From the NCBI GenBank assembly GCA_903813345.2, contig CAIIXF020000008.1:29576005-29640004 (forward strand): DNA of 64,000 bases. The letters run 5' to 3'. Below are positions 1-14,700 of this stretch, one piece after another. Source of the DNA: Owenia fusiformis. Lineage: Eukaryota; Annelida; Polychaeta; Sabellida; Oweniidae. A program made the position numbers and the translations under genes. A model generated the notes under the pieces. The model searched no databases, was not told the DNA's origin, and saw only the letters and a program-made list of their open reading frames with translations. The number at the start of each line of letters is the position of its first letter. The stretch's first letter is position 1.

Positions 1-2370
1 ATCTTCAAAAAGTTTGTTAGTTATACATTTCTGACCTTATATAAAAATGTTTAGTAAATATATAATGGCAAGTCGCTTTACAGCAGTCTCAAATATTTAG
101 TAAAAACTAGATTGGAATACAACAATATTATTTGGCTAAAAAACACACACAAACAGATAATGGAATATTAGTAATTTACGATAAGTAAACTGTTGTGGTC
201 TGAAATGTCCTGAATAAACTGTCTGATATTCTGGGATTATTATGCAAAATAAAGTATCCACTTCTTGCCTGTAAACTCTATTTCTAGTTTATTCCACTCT
301 TCATGAATTAGAATTTCATCTTACACTACCACTGAGCTATTTAATTACTGTTTTATGAGTCTTTACATGAGATCCTTAGAATAATACTATATTATGTAAC
401 CTACAGTATGTACGAGTAGTCATTTTGATTCAGATGTTTCATGGAAAAACATCACAACGCTTGTACATGTCTTATGCCAAGTTTTACAAAATGGCTGACA
501 TATTTAAATGGACCAGTTACCTCATTCAAAATGTACATGTAGATTGGGCCAACAGGTCCCTATATATTTTTATATTTTTAAGCCATGGTCTATCTGGTAC
601 AACTCACTGAAATGTGTATCCTGGTCTACAGTGTATGTGTTCATCAGATGCATTCATATTAAACCTTAAACACATCTCTTGTCCACAATGGTTTAAAATA
701 TACAAATCACTTTATTCAATTTTTGAATGGCTTAATATTTAATCTAAGACACAGTGACACGGTCCCTTAAGACATATTCATATCCTAAAATTGAATAAAG
801 TCAGGGTCTTGGATATATATCCAATTTCATATGTTTCAGGGGTTTGGACGCACATCTAATAATTGTTAGTAGGGTAAATAATCAAATATAAAATATATAC
901 ACATATACACATGTAATTGATAACAAGACTTATACTACATGTAGTTCAGTTATCTCCCAGGATTGGAGCATGTGGGCGCTGTGCACCAACTTGGGATTTT
1001 GAACACAGGAGACACCCACTACATAAATTAAAAACATAAAATTGGCAACTTTAAGATGGCGCACCCACTTGAAAAAAAGCATAGAACACTGTAATGTAAT
1101 TAACCCATAAGAAAAGGTTCACAAAGTTCATGTTTTAAAATCACAATATGTTAATAGATTGATAGAGTGGAATTGACAAGAAATAAAGTGAAACTGACAT
1201 GTAGTCAATATGTTAAATTATACTGAAATGTAAGAAACTTTAGGAGTTCAGATTTTTGAGTAAAAATAAGATGATTCAGGCTAAACCTCCTTGATTTTTT
1301 TCTTGGGTTAAGAAATATTATGCAATTTGAGTATTTGGTTAAATAAATGTATAAATTATCATGTCGATACTTTTCTCAAAAGTCAGATAAAATTGTAAGT
1401 TTTGGTTGGAAAATGTAATCAAAAAATGAAAAAAACAATATCACAATTTGAAAATTCACTAACAGGGTGGGTCAAAAAGCCAACTTTTACATTTCATTCG
1501 ATTTGTTAATAACGATAACAACAACAACATAGTTCCCTCTGTTTTGGAGAGATGTTTTCACACAAATGTTTGAAATAAACCCCATGCATGTTTTAACCAT
1601 ATTTTTCCATGATGAAGCACCATCTTCCTCAACACAGAATAATATAATTCTGTGTATATATAGTAAAATTTTGGGTAACTTTGTTGGAGAATTTTTTTAA
1701 TGATATGATTTATTTCTTATTTATATCTGGCAAGTACTCCTTATTCAGGAACAAAGAGTTATCTTCATACATTTGAGTTAAATCCAAACCTCTGTGTCAA
1801 ACTGCCAATAAGTGCCTCAGAAAACAAAGAGAATTATTCATGTACATGTAATAAGCAATATTAACAAAATTTTCTAATGAAACAAAAAGTTGGATATTTT
1901 TTGGCTTACCCTGTAATGTGTTAAACATTTACATAGTGGTTCGATATATTATATATTATAAATACATGTAAATTAATGTATAATGAATGGCTAATGTATG
2001 CATATATTAAATGTATTTTGATATAATAACATGTACTCTATAGAGTCAAATTGTAAATTGTGAAAGTAAAATACTAAAAAAAAGAGACAAGTCACAAAAT
2101 GCGATTCGCATAAATGTAAATTAATAAGTTACATAGTGGCTACACATAACATATAAATGCATAAATATCATGCATATCGTTATAAAGACTAGATCTAAAA
2201 AGAAATATATTACATTTAAAATATATATCATTTAGTTATTGTTTCTTTTTATATTCAGCTATAATATAATCTATTTCTGTCACAAACTTCCTTGGAATTG
2301 TGGCAAACTTTTAATGTGGCAATTTTTCAGATCTGCAAAATTCACCAGAATAGGTGGTGGCAAATCAAGG
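1..2370. other. AT-rich non-coding stretch
   Basis: I see no convincing exon, RNA gene or complete mobile element here. Open frames are short, their peptides have low-complexity composition, and none is bounded by a consistent acceptor and donor pair. The stretch lies downstream of the minus-strand membrane-protein gene ending at 2712, so part of it could be that gene's 3' UTR. Confidence 0.5.
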
Positions 2371-2489
2371 ACAATATCTCACCATCTGCCACTTGTTACA
2401 GACAACGAACACCAAAGGTCAAATGGCGAACACCATCCATAAAAAGCTGGGAGACTGTAACAACATGTCAACACTAGTTGTGATAACAT
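2371..2489 (+). repeat. Copy of the ATGTCACCACC hairpin repeat family
   Basis: The order of modules matches the copies at 14532, 46272 and 49439: a CACCA-CTGCCACTTGTTACAGAC left end, short GAACACC-type words, an AAAAAGCTGGGAGACT core, and a decayed ATGTCA...TGATAACAT right end. This is an older, diverged copy, about 220 bp downstream of no known gene and upstream of the 2712 stop in genome order. Confidence 0.6.
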
Positions 2490-2711
2490 ATCAACTTCAG
2501 TATTATGCTAATAACAATGCTATTATTAAGACCACATTTTATATCCAATTCAATATTCTAATTTATGGCACAACACAAAAGGTTCCAAAGTCCCATTGGA
2601 ATTCTATAACTTTAATGCATGTAATGAAGTGAATTCAAATGTTTTGTACTTCATACATCCTGAAATTTCTGATTTGTTAAAACTTGGCATGATATTTTCT
2701 GCGACGGGTAA

Positions 2712-5700
2712 TTAAACCGTTTCACCAACTTCCTGTTCTTCGTTTGTGTTGGGAATTGGGGGTAATTTCCGAAATTTTCCTTGCACTGATTTCATGGGAA
2801 TCCCAAGGGTCTGTAATGACATCACAACTCCTTGAAGTTTTTTCGTTTTTACTTTCGACTCTTTTTCATTTTCTTTTTCATCGTCAGCCTTACTTGTGGT
2901 CAGTGTAAAGGCATTCAGAGTATTTATAACATTTTGAAGTTTCTTTGTTTTTGATTTTAATTTCACACACTTGGCGTTTCCTTGTTTTATTTTGGAAGGT
3001 GTTTTGGTTGGATTGGCACTAAATTCTGATGGAAAATTCTCCCTATTTTCCATGGATTTTGGGATAATTGCTAATGGTCGATTGGTGGATAAATTCTGCT
3101 GGATTGCACCATACATTGAATTTTGATTGGTTGAGAGTTCATGGATATTGTTTTTCATACCCGTATATGTCTTTGTTTCCATATTGATTTTCTTGGAAGA
3201 TTTTCTCGCATCTCCAGGTGAAATCTTTGACCTGAAATTAACACCAAAGTTTAATAAAATGAACAAAGCACCATCTTTGATTCATACTCAAAGCTCCATT
3301 TTACTCAAATAACTTCATTATTTGCAAATGAACTGAGTCACATAAGCATTCAAAACAACAATTAATGACCAAAGTTATTATGAATTTTCTTAATATGTAC
3401 AGTTGTGTTTAAGAACCTATTCTTACTTGTTTGTCTCATCAGTAGATTAATAGCCATCTTAGCTTAAACACCCATATACAATATACAATTGTTGACCTCT
3501 CCAGAGGTCAACCGGCAAAATTGTATACCGAGACTGTAAACCAAGAAGCTGCTGTTAACAGAGACCGAAGGTCGAGGTCAACAGTAGTTTCAAGGTTTAC
3601 AGTCGAGGTATATGATTTTGACGGTTGACCTAATGGAGAGGTCTACAATTGTTTTGTTAGTCCGAAGAAACTAATAATAGACATATAGATGACAATTATC
3701 AATTGGCATGGCTTCATTTCACAATCTTTTCTCCGAACCAAGCCAGCAATGCGTACTCATTAGTAAATTGTTGTTAATTTTAAGTTTCTATTTGTATTTT
3801 TGCTATACTTGTTGTCTAGTTAAGTCAAAATATCATTTTCATCAACGTTTACAGAATGTCCAACTACCATGTTTTTTCTGTAAACATTATGACGTCATGA
3901 AACTTGCTATTCAAAAGTAGCGGTTAACAGTACCTCGTAGTGGTCAACAGTACATATTGTTGACCACTAATCAACCAATCAGAATCGAGTATTTCTGTTG
4001 AGGCACTAACAATAAAACCTGTCTAATTCAAACACCAATGGAATGGAACTCATGGCTAAAAGTTCTCAGATTTGGATGTGTCCACATTCGCAACTTTTTT
4101 CAAAAGTTTTGATATCATAGTAAAACAGTAAAACAAAATAGGTACAAAATATTTCGAAGCAAATGTGTGACATATACACATATTTCGAAACAAATGCGTG
4201 ACATATACGGAATTTGCTTGAGAAGTCCGAACGGAATGTGTTCGCTTTTTTTCGACGTTCGTCTTTTTACAAAATGTTTCGAAATAATGAGTGACAGAAA
4301 TTGATGTGTGATTTCATTTTTTTCCAGCAAATGAGTGACAATCACGCCTAATGTGTGAGAGTTGACAGGGCAGAAACCACCAAACACTGAAAACCATCCA
4401 CAAAAAAAGTTGGAGACTATACAGTAGCAATATGTCATCACTTTTAATGGTGACATAAAAAGTACATACCTTTTATGTTGGAATTTCATCTTAGAACTCA
4501 CAAATCCAATCAACAGTACTACTAACAGCATTAGAATGAGGCCTCCTAATATAGCAGCTATCAGCCATGCCTTCCACCAATTTTCTGGAAAAAACACAAT
4601 ATGTGAGTAAAAATAACTTTCATTTCATCACATACATAAAAAACACATTATGTGAGTAGAAATAACTTTCATTTCATGACATACATAAAAAACACATTAT
4701 GTGAGTAGAAATAACTTTCATTTCATGACATACATAAAAAACACAATATGTGAGTAGAAATAACTTTCATTTCATCACATATTTTACTTAAATGATAAAA
4801 GTTGAGTGTTTACTCATTGGTTTGAAAAAGCATTGAGTGTTATCCCGTACCAAGACTATAGTCCTGTAACCAGCGCATTCTTTTGCCTGTATGATTACAA
4901 CTTGGGAGAATTATCTACGTCCCTTACACTTAAGATACCTACTTCAATAGATTCCTGGGTATTTTAGCATTCTTTTCGTGTAGTTGAATCCACAATTGTT
5001 TGGGTATATCGGCAGAATGGGAACATTTTTCTTTTTCATCGAGAGATATTCCGTCACTTTCCAAGATGGCGGTTGGATTTAAAAGGGGATTCCCTGTTTG
5101 ACTGACCCGGAAGTGGCCCAGATAACCAATAAATGGAAGAATTTGACGGTTGAAATAAGTTAAATATTACACGCAAATATTGCGATCAAAAACGAAAATT
5201 TCTTTGTTCTGCCGATAAACCCAGACAATCGTGGATTCAACTACACAAAAAGAATGCTAAAATACCAAGGAATCTAATGAAATAGGTATCTTAAGTGTAA
5301 GAAGCGTAGAAAATTCTCCCATGTTGTAATCGTACAGGCAAAAGAATAAGACGTTTGCAGGACTATAGTCTTGGAACGGGATAAATTGAGTGCAGTGAAG
5401 CAACATATTAAATTTGAATCTTATAATATTGTCTTTGATTATTGTATGTTCTTTAATTCAACGCATATTTACTCCTTAAAGGCTAAACTTGGGTCTGAAG
5501 AATTGTGGTTTAATTCAAGTTACAATTACTGTCACTGTCAGACTATTTTTTGTATAGTTATAGAATATTGTGGTTTCATTTAAAAACAATACATTTACTG
5601 TAGTGATGAACCTATTGGCTTCAGGCACATTTCATCATACTATTCAAAATCCAGCTTAATTGTTAATGATTGACTCAAAATGGTGTCGCATATTGGCAAG

Positions 5701-8700
5701 TATTCAGAAATGTAGGTCAAATCAGTGGCCTGGAAAGCAGAAGTCTATGCAGGGTTTGTTGATTGTTGATAGTGATCTTTTTTACATTCCAGGTGAGAGT
5801 TAACTTAACCTCTTGGCTACCCAGAGTGACGAGATTTATCGTCACCTCATAAATGACTTTGAAACCCAGAGTGACGAGATAATCCGTCACAAAATTTTTC
5901 ACTAAAATTGCTCTTATTTGAACAATTTTTATACAATTTACACAAAACTTGTTTTAAAATGTCTAGAAATGATCTCTGCCGTCTAATTTTACTAAGTTGA
6001 ACATCGTCTGTTGAATATGTATGTAGTAAAATGTCAAAAGCTGGCAAAAATGAAAAATTATCTGGTTTCAACCTATTTTAGAACCTGGGATTCAAGAGGT
6101 TAAATCAGAATAGTTTCAAACAGAAATAAATACTTTTAAAATGCCATCAATTTTCATGAGTGTTTTTTCCATTTACAAAAAACATAATATTTAATTAAGT
6201 GTCATTATTTTTTGTCCCTATATCTTGACACCAGCATCTTGTATAAACTACCCCTATTGGTCTGATCAATTATCAAGTGCAATTTTGAAAGTACATACTT
6301 GTACAAACATCTAGCATTGCCTCAAATAAACCTAGAATAGGGGAAAATGTGTGCGATAACAATCAATAATCAAGATTGATTTGCAAGTGAAACGCTTATT
6401 AAAACGTAATGCAGAAAGTCTGTATGAAAGAGTGCTACAGAATAAATTCTGCAGTCACAGGATTAAATACAGGCTGTCAAATCTACAGGCACCCTTTAGC
6501 CTTCTTATCAGTGTTATGTTAAGGAGGAGCTGTACATTTACATATACAGTGACAATTTAATAATTTGCATTAAAGAGAAAGAGTTCAGAATAAATACTGC
6601 AGTCTAGCTCAAACATTTGTGAACAGTTAACCCAGGCCAGGCAGATCATACTATATCAGTTTTATGTTATGGAAGAGATGTACACTACATATACATCTAG
6701 TGACGTCTTTGTATAAAAGAGATAGGGTGTTGTCTAATCAACAACAAAAAACAAACAAAAAGGATAATTTTGTTGTCTAATCAACAACACATTGATTGCA
6801 CCAATATGACCTCTGTCACAACAATATTCAGATCATACATGTATTCTAAAGAGCTATACAATTAATCACACAATGACACAGCATTATAATATCTGAAGAG
6901 GAGTTGCCAAGTCACTATAATAAACAGCGAGAAACACAATATACATGTAAAACATAGGAAAAGGATAATTTTGTTGTCTAATCAACATCACATCAATTGC
7001 ACCAAGATGACCTCTGTCACTACAATGCCAACCAGCACCAGCATGATGACCTTGGCAATAATACTGATGACAATGATGTCCGACATGATCTGTGTGACTG
7101 AGGGATTGAATGTCCTCTTATTACCAGCCCCGGCCCCCAGCCATCTCTCGTACTTCCTTGAGGTCGGCAATGAACTAATCGATAGAGGTCACAAGGTATG
7201 TCTCTAATTTGTCACAAGATTTTCCAATTCCAATGTTTACACTCTTGAGACTGATTAGTAAGTGATACAGCTTAACCTCTATGATGATAAAGTATTATCA
7301 TAGGCAGTCAATAGTTTCTGAAAGGCTAAGAAGATCAAAACAGGTTGCATAACAATTAAGGTGTCGTGGTTCTTAACAGGAAATGACAAAACAGGAAGTG
7401 ACAAAACAATACTGGATTTCAAACATTTTTGTAGCCTTAGATAACAGAGTTCTGAATTGACCTCCAGTCAGTTTAACTAGTTGCACATATTATTTACATG
7501 ACCAGGATCACAATGTACAGGTCAGAATGACCCGAAACATGAAGAAATAACTTTTTCAGCCCTCTGAAAATGTGACTGAAAAATAGCTTAAAGTAGGAGC
7601 TTAAGAAAGGTTACTGAACAGAATCTTTTGAATTTTTCAAAAAATGTGCCCAATAAATTGCTCTAAATTATACAATCTTTGAAATTTAAAAAAAATGTCT
7701 GAAACAAAAATGGCGGCCATAGAAAGGAAATAGATCACTTTTCAATTCAGTTTTTCATTTTTTTCTTTTACTACGAATCATATCAAATTTTCTGTTAGGC
7801 TGTTGACAACTGTGTAAAGACAATCTGATCTCCACGCAGCATAACTGAATTTACTTGAGACTTGTTTATCCAAAAATTACCAAAACGAATAACTAGCTAA
7901 AACAGTATAAAGATATTTGATATTATATATCTAAACTATTAGTATTTCTTTTAGGTTGGTGTTATCATACCTGTACGTTTTAAAGAGAAGGTACCAGCCC
8001 AGTTCAACCTAAATGGTTCAAATGTCATATTTGACACCTTAGATGACAAAGGAAATGAGGAAAAGATGCAGGCTCAGGTCAGAAAGATGATGGAACAAGA
8101 AAATGTGGATATGATGACCTTTATGATGAACCAAGCCAAAGTTGCATCAGAAATAACAGAGAGAATACTTGGAAACCAGGATATATATAAGGCTGTAGAA
8201 AACAATAAGTATGATATAGCGATAGTCGATGGAATGCCATTCACCAAAGGATTATATGTGATTCCATATCGACATGGAATACCATTTACGACTTTGACAA
8301 CAGGGTTTTTTCCACCTGACATTGGGGTACCTTATCTCCCATCATTTATGCCTTCAATGCTTTCAACAAACACTCCTGAAATGACATTCTTCCAAAGGGT
8401 GCAAGAGGTTGCCTTTGCCATTGGAGTGTCAACAATGAAATGGCCGAAAACAGATGAAACGTTTGTAAGGAATTTTGCTCCTGGTAAAGACATTATCGAC
8501 CTAAACAAACTGTGTAAGAAAGCAGAGATGTGGTTCGTTAATTCTGATGTCCTCCTTGACTACATCCATCCAACTACCCCAAACATGATCGAATGTGGTG
8601 GTCTTACGACAAAACCATCAAAACCATTACCGACTGATCTCAATGATTTTGTATCAAATTCCAAAAATGGTATAATTGTTGTTTCATTTGGTTCAATGGT

Positions 8701-11700
8701 TTCAGATTTTCCTCATAAAATCATAGTCAACCTTGTTGAAGCGTTCAAAAAAGTGGATCTTGATATTATATGGAGGTATTCAGGCAAGATTAAAGAAATT
8801 CCAAAAAATGTTAAAACAGTAGCATGGTTACCTCAAAATGATCTTCTAGGACACGCGAAAACCAGACTTTTTATAACACACTGCGGGAACAATGGTCAAA
8901 CAGAGGCATTGTACCATGGCGTCCCAATGATAGGTCTGCCTATATTTGGGGACCAACCATATAATGCCAAGAGAATGGCTTACAAAGGTTATGGGATTGC
9001 CATGGATATCAAAACATTTAAAGTAAATGAACTGGTCGAAAATATCAATATTATACTTAAAGATGAAAAATTTATCAATCAGATTAAAAAAGCATCAAAG
9101 ATTTTTCGATCTAGACCACGAAACCCGAGGCAAAGAGTAGTTGATACCCTTGAACATGTAGAAGAATTTGGAGGGGACTACCTTCGACCACATTCGTTGG
9201 ATATGCCACTGTATAAACTTTACCTCATTGATGTCATAGTAACCGTCTTTGTTGCATTAGTAGTCCTATTCTACATTTTCTTTAAAATATTGTTTTACGT
9301 TCTTGGATTTATCAATAAGTCAAAGAAGTTAAAATCGCAAAAAATAGAATGAGAGGGAATTCTAGATGTGTATTACATAGGGTGATAGTCATCACATGAC
9401 ACAACGAGTGAAACAAGTGTAAATATAAAAATTTATTGTTTTTCTGACATTACGGGGAAATTATTTCAGTTACTTGCGCTACATTAAAAATAAACAGTCA
9501 TTTGATCACTATCCCCCCGAGTCTGAACTTGTTTAAAGGCCCACTATACTTAATTTAGAAGAAAAAATAAATAAAATAATCATTGAAACATGTTACTCGA
9601 TCACATACTTACTCAAATATGACACAAAGTTTGATTTTCTTTAATATTGAACCAAAAACAAAATAGTTCACACAGAAAAAAGCATTTGAAGTTCAGAGAT
9701 CATTAGTGGTGCATGCTCATGCTAAACAAAGTGCATGTCTTAAATTACTCTTGATTTAAAAGATGGCGACACTTCTGTAAAAAATGAATGTATCATGTAA
9801 TAAAATCAACTGCGCCATCTTTCAATGACATTGATTAAAACTTGATGTACAGTATAAAGCTTGACAGATCGAAAATATTTTTTGATAATTTATTGTAAGC
9901 TTTTATGTGGTCCATTTGAGCTGCTGTTGGTGCCAAATGAAAGAAAAGGTTCTTATCAATACATTGAACATACTACATTTATGATATTCAAATATAAATC
10001 TTTAATTTGCCAAAAAACGTTGAAAATACGCAAAGTGGGTCTTTAATGCATCTGTATTCAACGACCGTTATTGTAATTCATGACATGTTCTGTCATTCAT
10101 GCCTAATTGGAAGAGATACGAAGAATAATATGTTCCGAACAAAAATGGCATCTATGGTTCCATACATTACACAAGAGGTGCAGGCACAAATCTTTTATAA
10201 AAATCAGGAATTGAAAGTCATTTAGAACTAACATCTAGACGAAGGTAATCTAATCTTGAACCACTCTAGTTTAGGGATCTTTGAGTGAGGTAGCTGCTGC
10301 ATTTTTATTAAATGCCTGACCCTAGATGGTATGATATACTATAAATAACATAAAAATGTTTATTCCATAGTTAGCATGATATTCAAAGGATAACATGTGA
10401 AAATAAAAACGGTATTTTTGAAATCAGTGGTAAAATATGATATTTTTGACAAATTTTCACTTAACCATAACATACGGTTTTTTAGCCATGACATACGACG
10501 TCGTATGCGATGGTTTATGGATTTTTGCTACTTCAGACTCAAAACGAGGCTAAGTGTCAATATCGCCGGATCGTTTGGAAATTCGAATTAAATAACTTAA
10601 TTTCCGACGATTCTGATGATGACTTTAACTATGGAATAAAAAGAACATCCTATGATTTACTCGTGATATGATTTTAATCCACTCATGGATATTGATATCT
10701 GCACTCTCTCGCTACGCTCGCTCGTGCAGATATCATATCCATTCGTGGATAAAAATCATATCACTCATAAATCATAGGATATCCTCTATATATGCATATG
10801 TATATGCAAATCCTTAACCATCATTAGTCATCTGACCTGTGTTTGCCAGAATAGGTTGTGAAATTGGTCCACTGGCAACTAGATAATAAAACATATGTAG
10901 TGAACACTATCATCCATGTAAATATTTTTTATTTGAGGTATGAGGTTAGAGATGTTTTAATGTTACAGTTTGAAAAGTTTACACCATACAGCAGTATAAG
11001 CTATTTTTCTTGCATTTCCACTATAATTGTGTGAAAAAATATATGTATATATGTACATGTGCAGAGGCTTGTTTTATTTTTTAATTTGATATTCTTTGCT
11101 ATTTTCCATTTCAATTACTGTAGATTGGGTTAATTTGGAGAATTAGCATTTTTGCATGGCGGCTATTTAATTTGGCAGACACTGGGGCTTGGACAATCCT
11201 TTTCAGATTTTGTAAAATCAGACTGGAAGTGATTTAAAATACACTGACCAAAGTTCCCTGGAAAAAGCCCGGGGATCCTTTTTAATTTTGGTGAAGATGT
11301 AAATTGGCGGTTTTTTCTATTTCACCAAATTCACCAAATTAAACCAAGCACCAAACTAACCAATCTACAGTAATAGAAAACACAATGAACTCCTCCATGC
11401 AGTTGGCTGATATATAAATGTGCACATTTAAAAAATATATATTTTAAAATAATTCATTACAAATATTACTTTTCATGACTCGGAAAACTAGGCTATTTAG
11501 AACTACAGTGTATATGTTTTGAAAAATATGAGTTTTGACCAAAAAATTCGAATCATCAAATGCAACACTGTAAAACATATTATTTTCTCTCTAGTTTTAA
11601 GAAAAATTCTTAACCAAAGTGATTGAAACTTTATATGGGGCCTTTAAGGTTAGGAAATCATCTTACCCTGATTTGATGCATCAAAGAAGCTGGTTTCTCC

Positions 11701-14700
11701 TTGTTGGCTGCTTAATGGATCAATGGTCATATTGGAAAGGTGATTAGTCTCGTTCAACATGGCACCTGTTAAAATATATAAACCAAATGTCAAATGAATC
11801 TTGCTCAATTTCACTCAACTCCATTGGTCACCAAAAGGGTAAAGGTATGACATGTCTACATGAGGGGAAAATGGGAAACTGGAATGGGGTACTGTACTTC
11901 TACTTAATTTGGTGCTACTTACATGAACAGTGTTTTGGCAGATTTGTTGTTTTGAACATTTGGCGGCTACTTAATTTGGCGGACGTGCAATATAATGCAG
12001 TGGCCTGTAGTGATGGTATTATATTATGTGGTACTTAAATTACCAGGAAATTTGGTGGCCAAATTAAGTAGACATACAGCTATTCTGACAATTACTTGTT
12101 GAAAGTATGTTATTTCCACCATCTATCAGACCTGCCAACCTCCCATTTTTTTACGGGAATCTCTCATAAAATTTTGTTTTTCCATAAAAAATAACAAAAT
12201 TCCCGTACCGTTTTCTCCCGTAAACACTCCCATACTGTTACTTTCACTTTTGCCGCCAGGAAAATGTATAAATCTTTTGTAATGTAAAAATTGAACAAAC
12301 AAACCCTCATAATACTTGTTCTGGGGCAACTTTCATGTAAATAAGCATTATAATCATCTGCCTTATTACTCAATAGTTTTTGTCATATTGTTTTATTTCC
12401 GATTGCATTTAACTAAACCTGATTCTCAATGTTACAGATTCACATATAAATCTGCGACATTATTCAAAACGGGATGGAAATGATAAGAACTACTTTTTAG
12501 AGTCTATAGTTTACATGATTTGGTCTGGTATGATCGGTGGTAGGATGCCCAATATTTTGATATTGTAAGAATCAAAATATTAAAGCATCGAAACTCAGGA
12601 AAATACTGTTTTTCAGAGATCTACCACTGAACTACTGTTTTTTCATAATCTACCGCAAAAACTCACATTTTTTCAAAGTTTACCACAAAAAACATTTTTT
12701 CAAAAATCTCCCGCAAAACTCCCATTTTTTCAAAAGTCTACCACAAAAAACTGCTGTTTTTCCAAAAAATCTCCCACAAAACTCCCGTTTTTTCAAAAAT
12801 CTCAAGTAAAAGCTACCATTTTTTCAAAAATCCATGGCAAAAACTACCATTTTTCATAAAATTTACCGCAAAAACTTCTGCTTTTTTTGGAATTTAAAAA
12901 AAAAAAATTCCGCAAAAACTCCTGTTTTATTTCAAATCTACCGTAAAAACTCCAGTTTTTTCAAAATCTGCCGCAAAAACTCCTGTTTTGTCTACATGAG
13001 GGGAAAATGGGAAACTGGAATGGTGTACTGTACTTCTACTTAATTTTGTGCTACTTACATGAACAGTGTTTTGGCAGATTTGTTGTTTTGAACATTTGGC
13101 GGCTACTTAATTTGGCGGACGTGCAATATAATGCAGTGGCCTGTAGTGATGGTATTATATTATGTGGTACTTAAATTACCAGGAAATTTGGTGGCCAAAT
13201 TAAGTAGACATACAGCTATTCTGACAATTACTTGTTGAAAGTATGTTATTTCCACCATCTAACAGACCTGCCAACCTCCCATTTTTTACGGGAATCTCTC
13301 ATAAAATTTTGTTTTTCCATAAAAAATAACAAAATTCCCGTACCGTTTTCTCCCATAAACACTCCCATACTGTATTTCTACTAAAGTCTCCCATAAACTT
13401 TTTTCGTAAAATCTCCCATATTTTTGCTTAAATCTACTGTATTTTTCAAAGGAATCTGACAAGTCTGTGACCTTTATCGAGTTGCACTTCTTTCTTTTAC
13501 TTTCACTTTTGCCGCCAGGAAAATGTATAAATCTTTTGTAATGTAAAAATTGAACAAACAAACCCTCATAATACTTGTTCTGGGGCAACTTTCATGTAAA
13601 TAAGCATTATAATCATCTGCCTTATTACTCAATAGTTTTTGTCATATTGTTTTATTTCCGATTGCATTTAACTAAACCTGATTCTCAATGTTACAGATTC
13701 ACATATAAATCTGCGACATTATTCAAATGGGATGGAAATGATAAGAACTACTTTTTAGAGTTTATAGTTTACATGATTTGGTTTGGTATGATCGGTGGTA
13801 GGATGCCCAATATTTTGATATTGTAAGAATCAAAATATTAAAGCATCGAAACTCAGAAAATACTGTTTTTCAGAGATCTACCACTGAACTACTGTTTTTT
13901 CATAATCTACCGCAAAAACTCACATTTTTTCAAAGTTTACCACAAAAAACATTTTTTCAAAAATCTCCCGCAAAACTCCCATTTTTTCAAAAGTCTACCA
14001 CAAAAAACTGCTGTTTTTCCAAAAAATCTCCCACAAAACTCCAGTTTTTTTAAAAATCTCAAGTAAAAGCTACCATTTTTTCAAAAATCCATGGCAAAAA
14101 CTACCATTTTCATAAAATTTACCGCAAAAACTTCTGCTTTTTTTGGAATTTAAAAAAAAATAATTCCGCAAAAACTCCTGTTTTATTTCAAATCTACCGT
14201 AAAAACTCCTGTTTTTTCAAAATCTGCCGCAAAAACTCCTGTTTTGTTTCAAAATCTTCCATAAAAACATTTAGCATTTTTTCAAAAATCTCCTGCAAAA
14301 ACTACCGCATTTTTAAAAAAACTCCTGCAAAAACAACCGCATTTTGGAAAAAAAACTCCCATAAAAGAACCGCAATTTTTTTTAAATGTCCCGCAAATTT
14401 TTCATTTTAGGTTGGCAAGTCTGATCTATGTTTTTGAAAAATGCTGAGATCATCATCCAATCATGGACAAAAAACATTAAATAAATACAACAAAATATAC
14501 AACAATTAGTTGAAACAAAACATAAATATGCAAAATGTCACCACCTGCTATATGTTACAAATGCAGACCGCCGAACACCAACTGCTGAACACAATCCACA
14601 AAAAAGTTGGAAACTATAACAATATTTCACCACTTCTAGTCAATCTGGTGGTGACATTATAAAATTATTCTTTTATTGAAACCTTCACACTAAATGTCCC

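Noticed and set aside
11787-13826. Several 60-100 codon frames occurring twice
   Set aside because: They fall in the duplicated intronic block and minisatellite. They recur only because the DNA is duplicated, and their composition is not protein-like.
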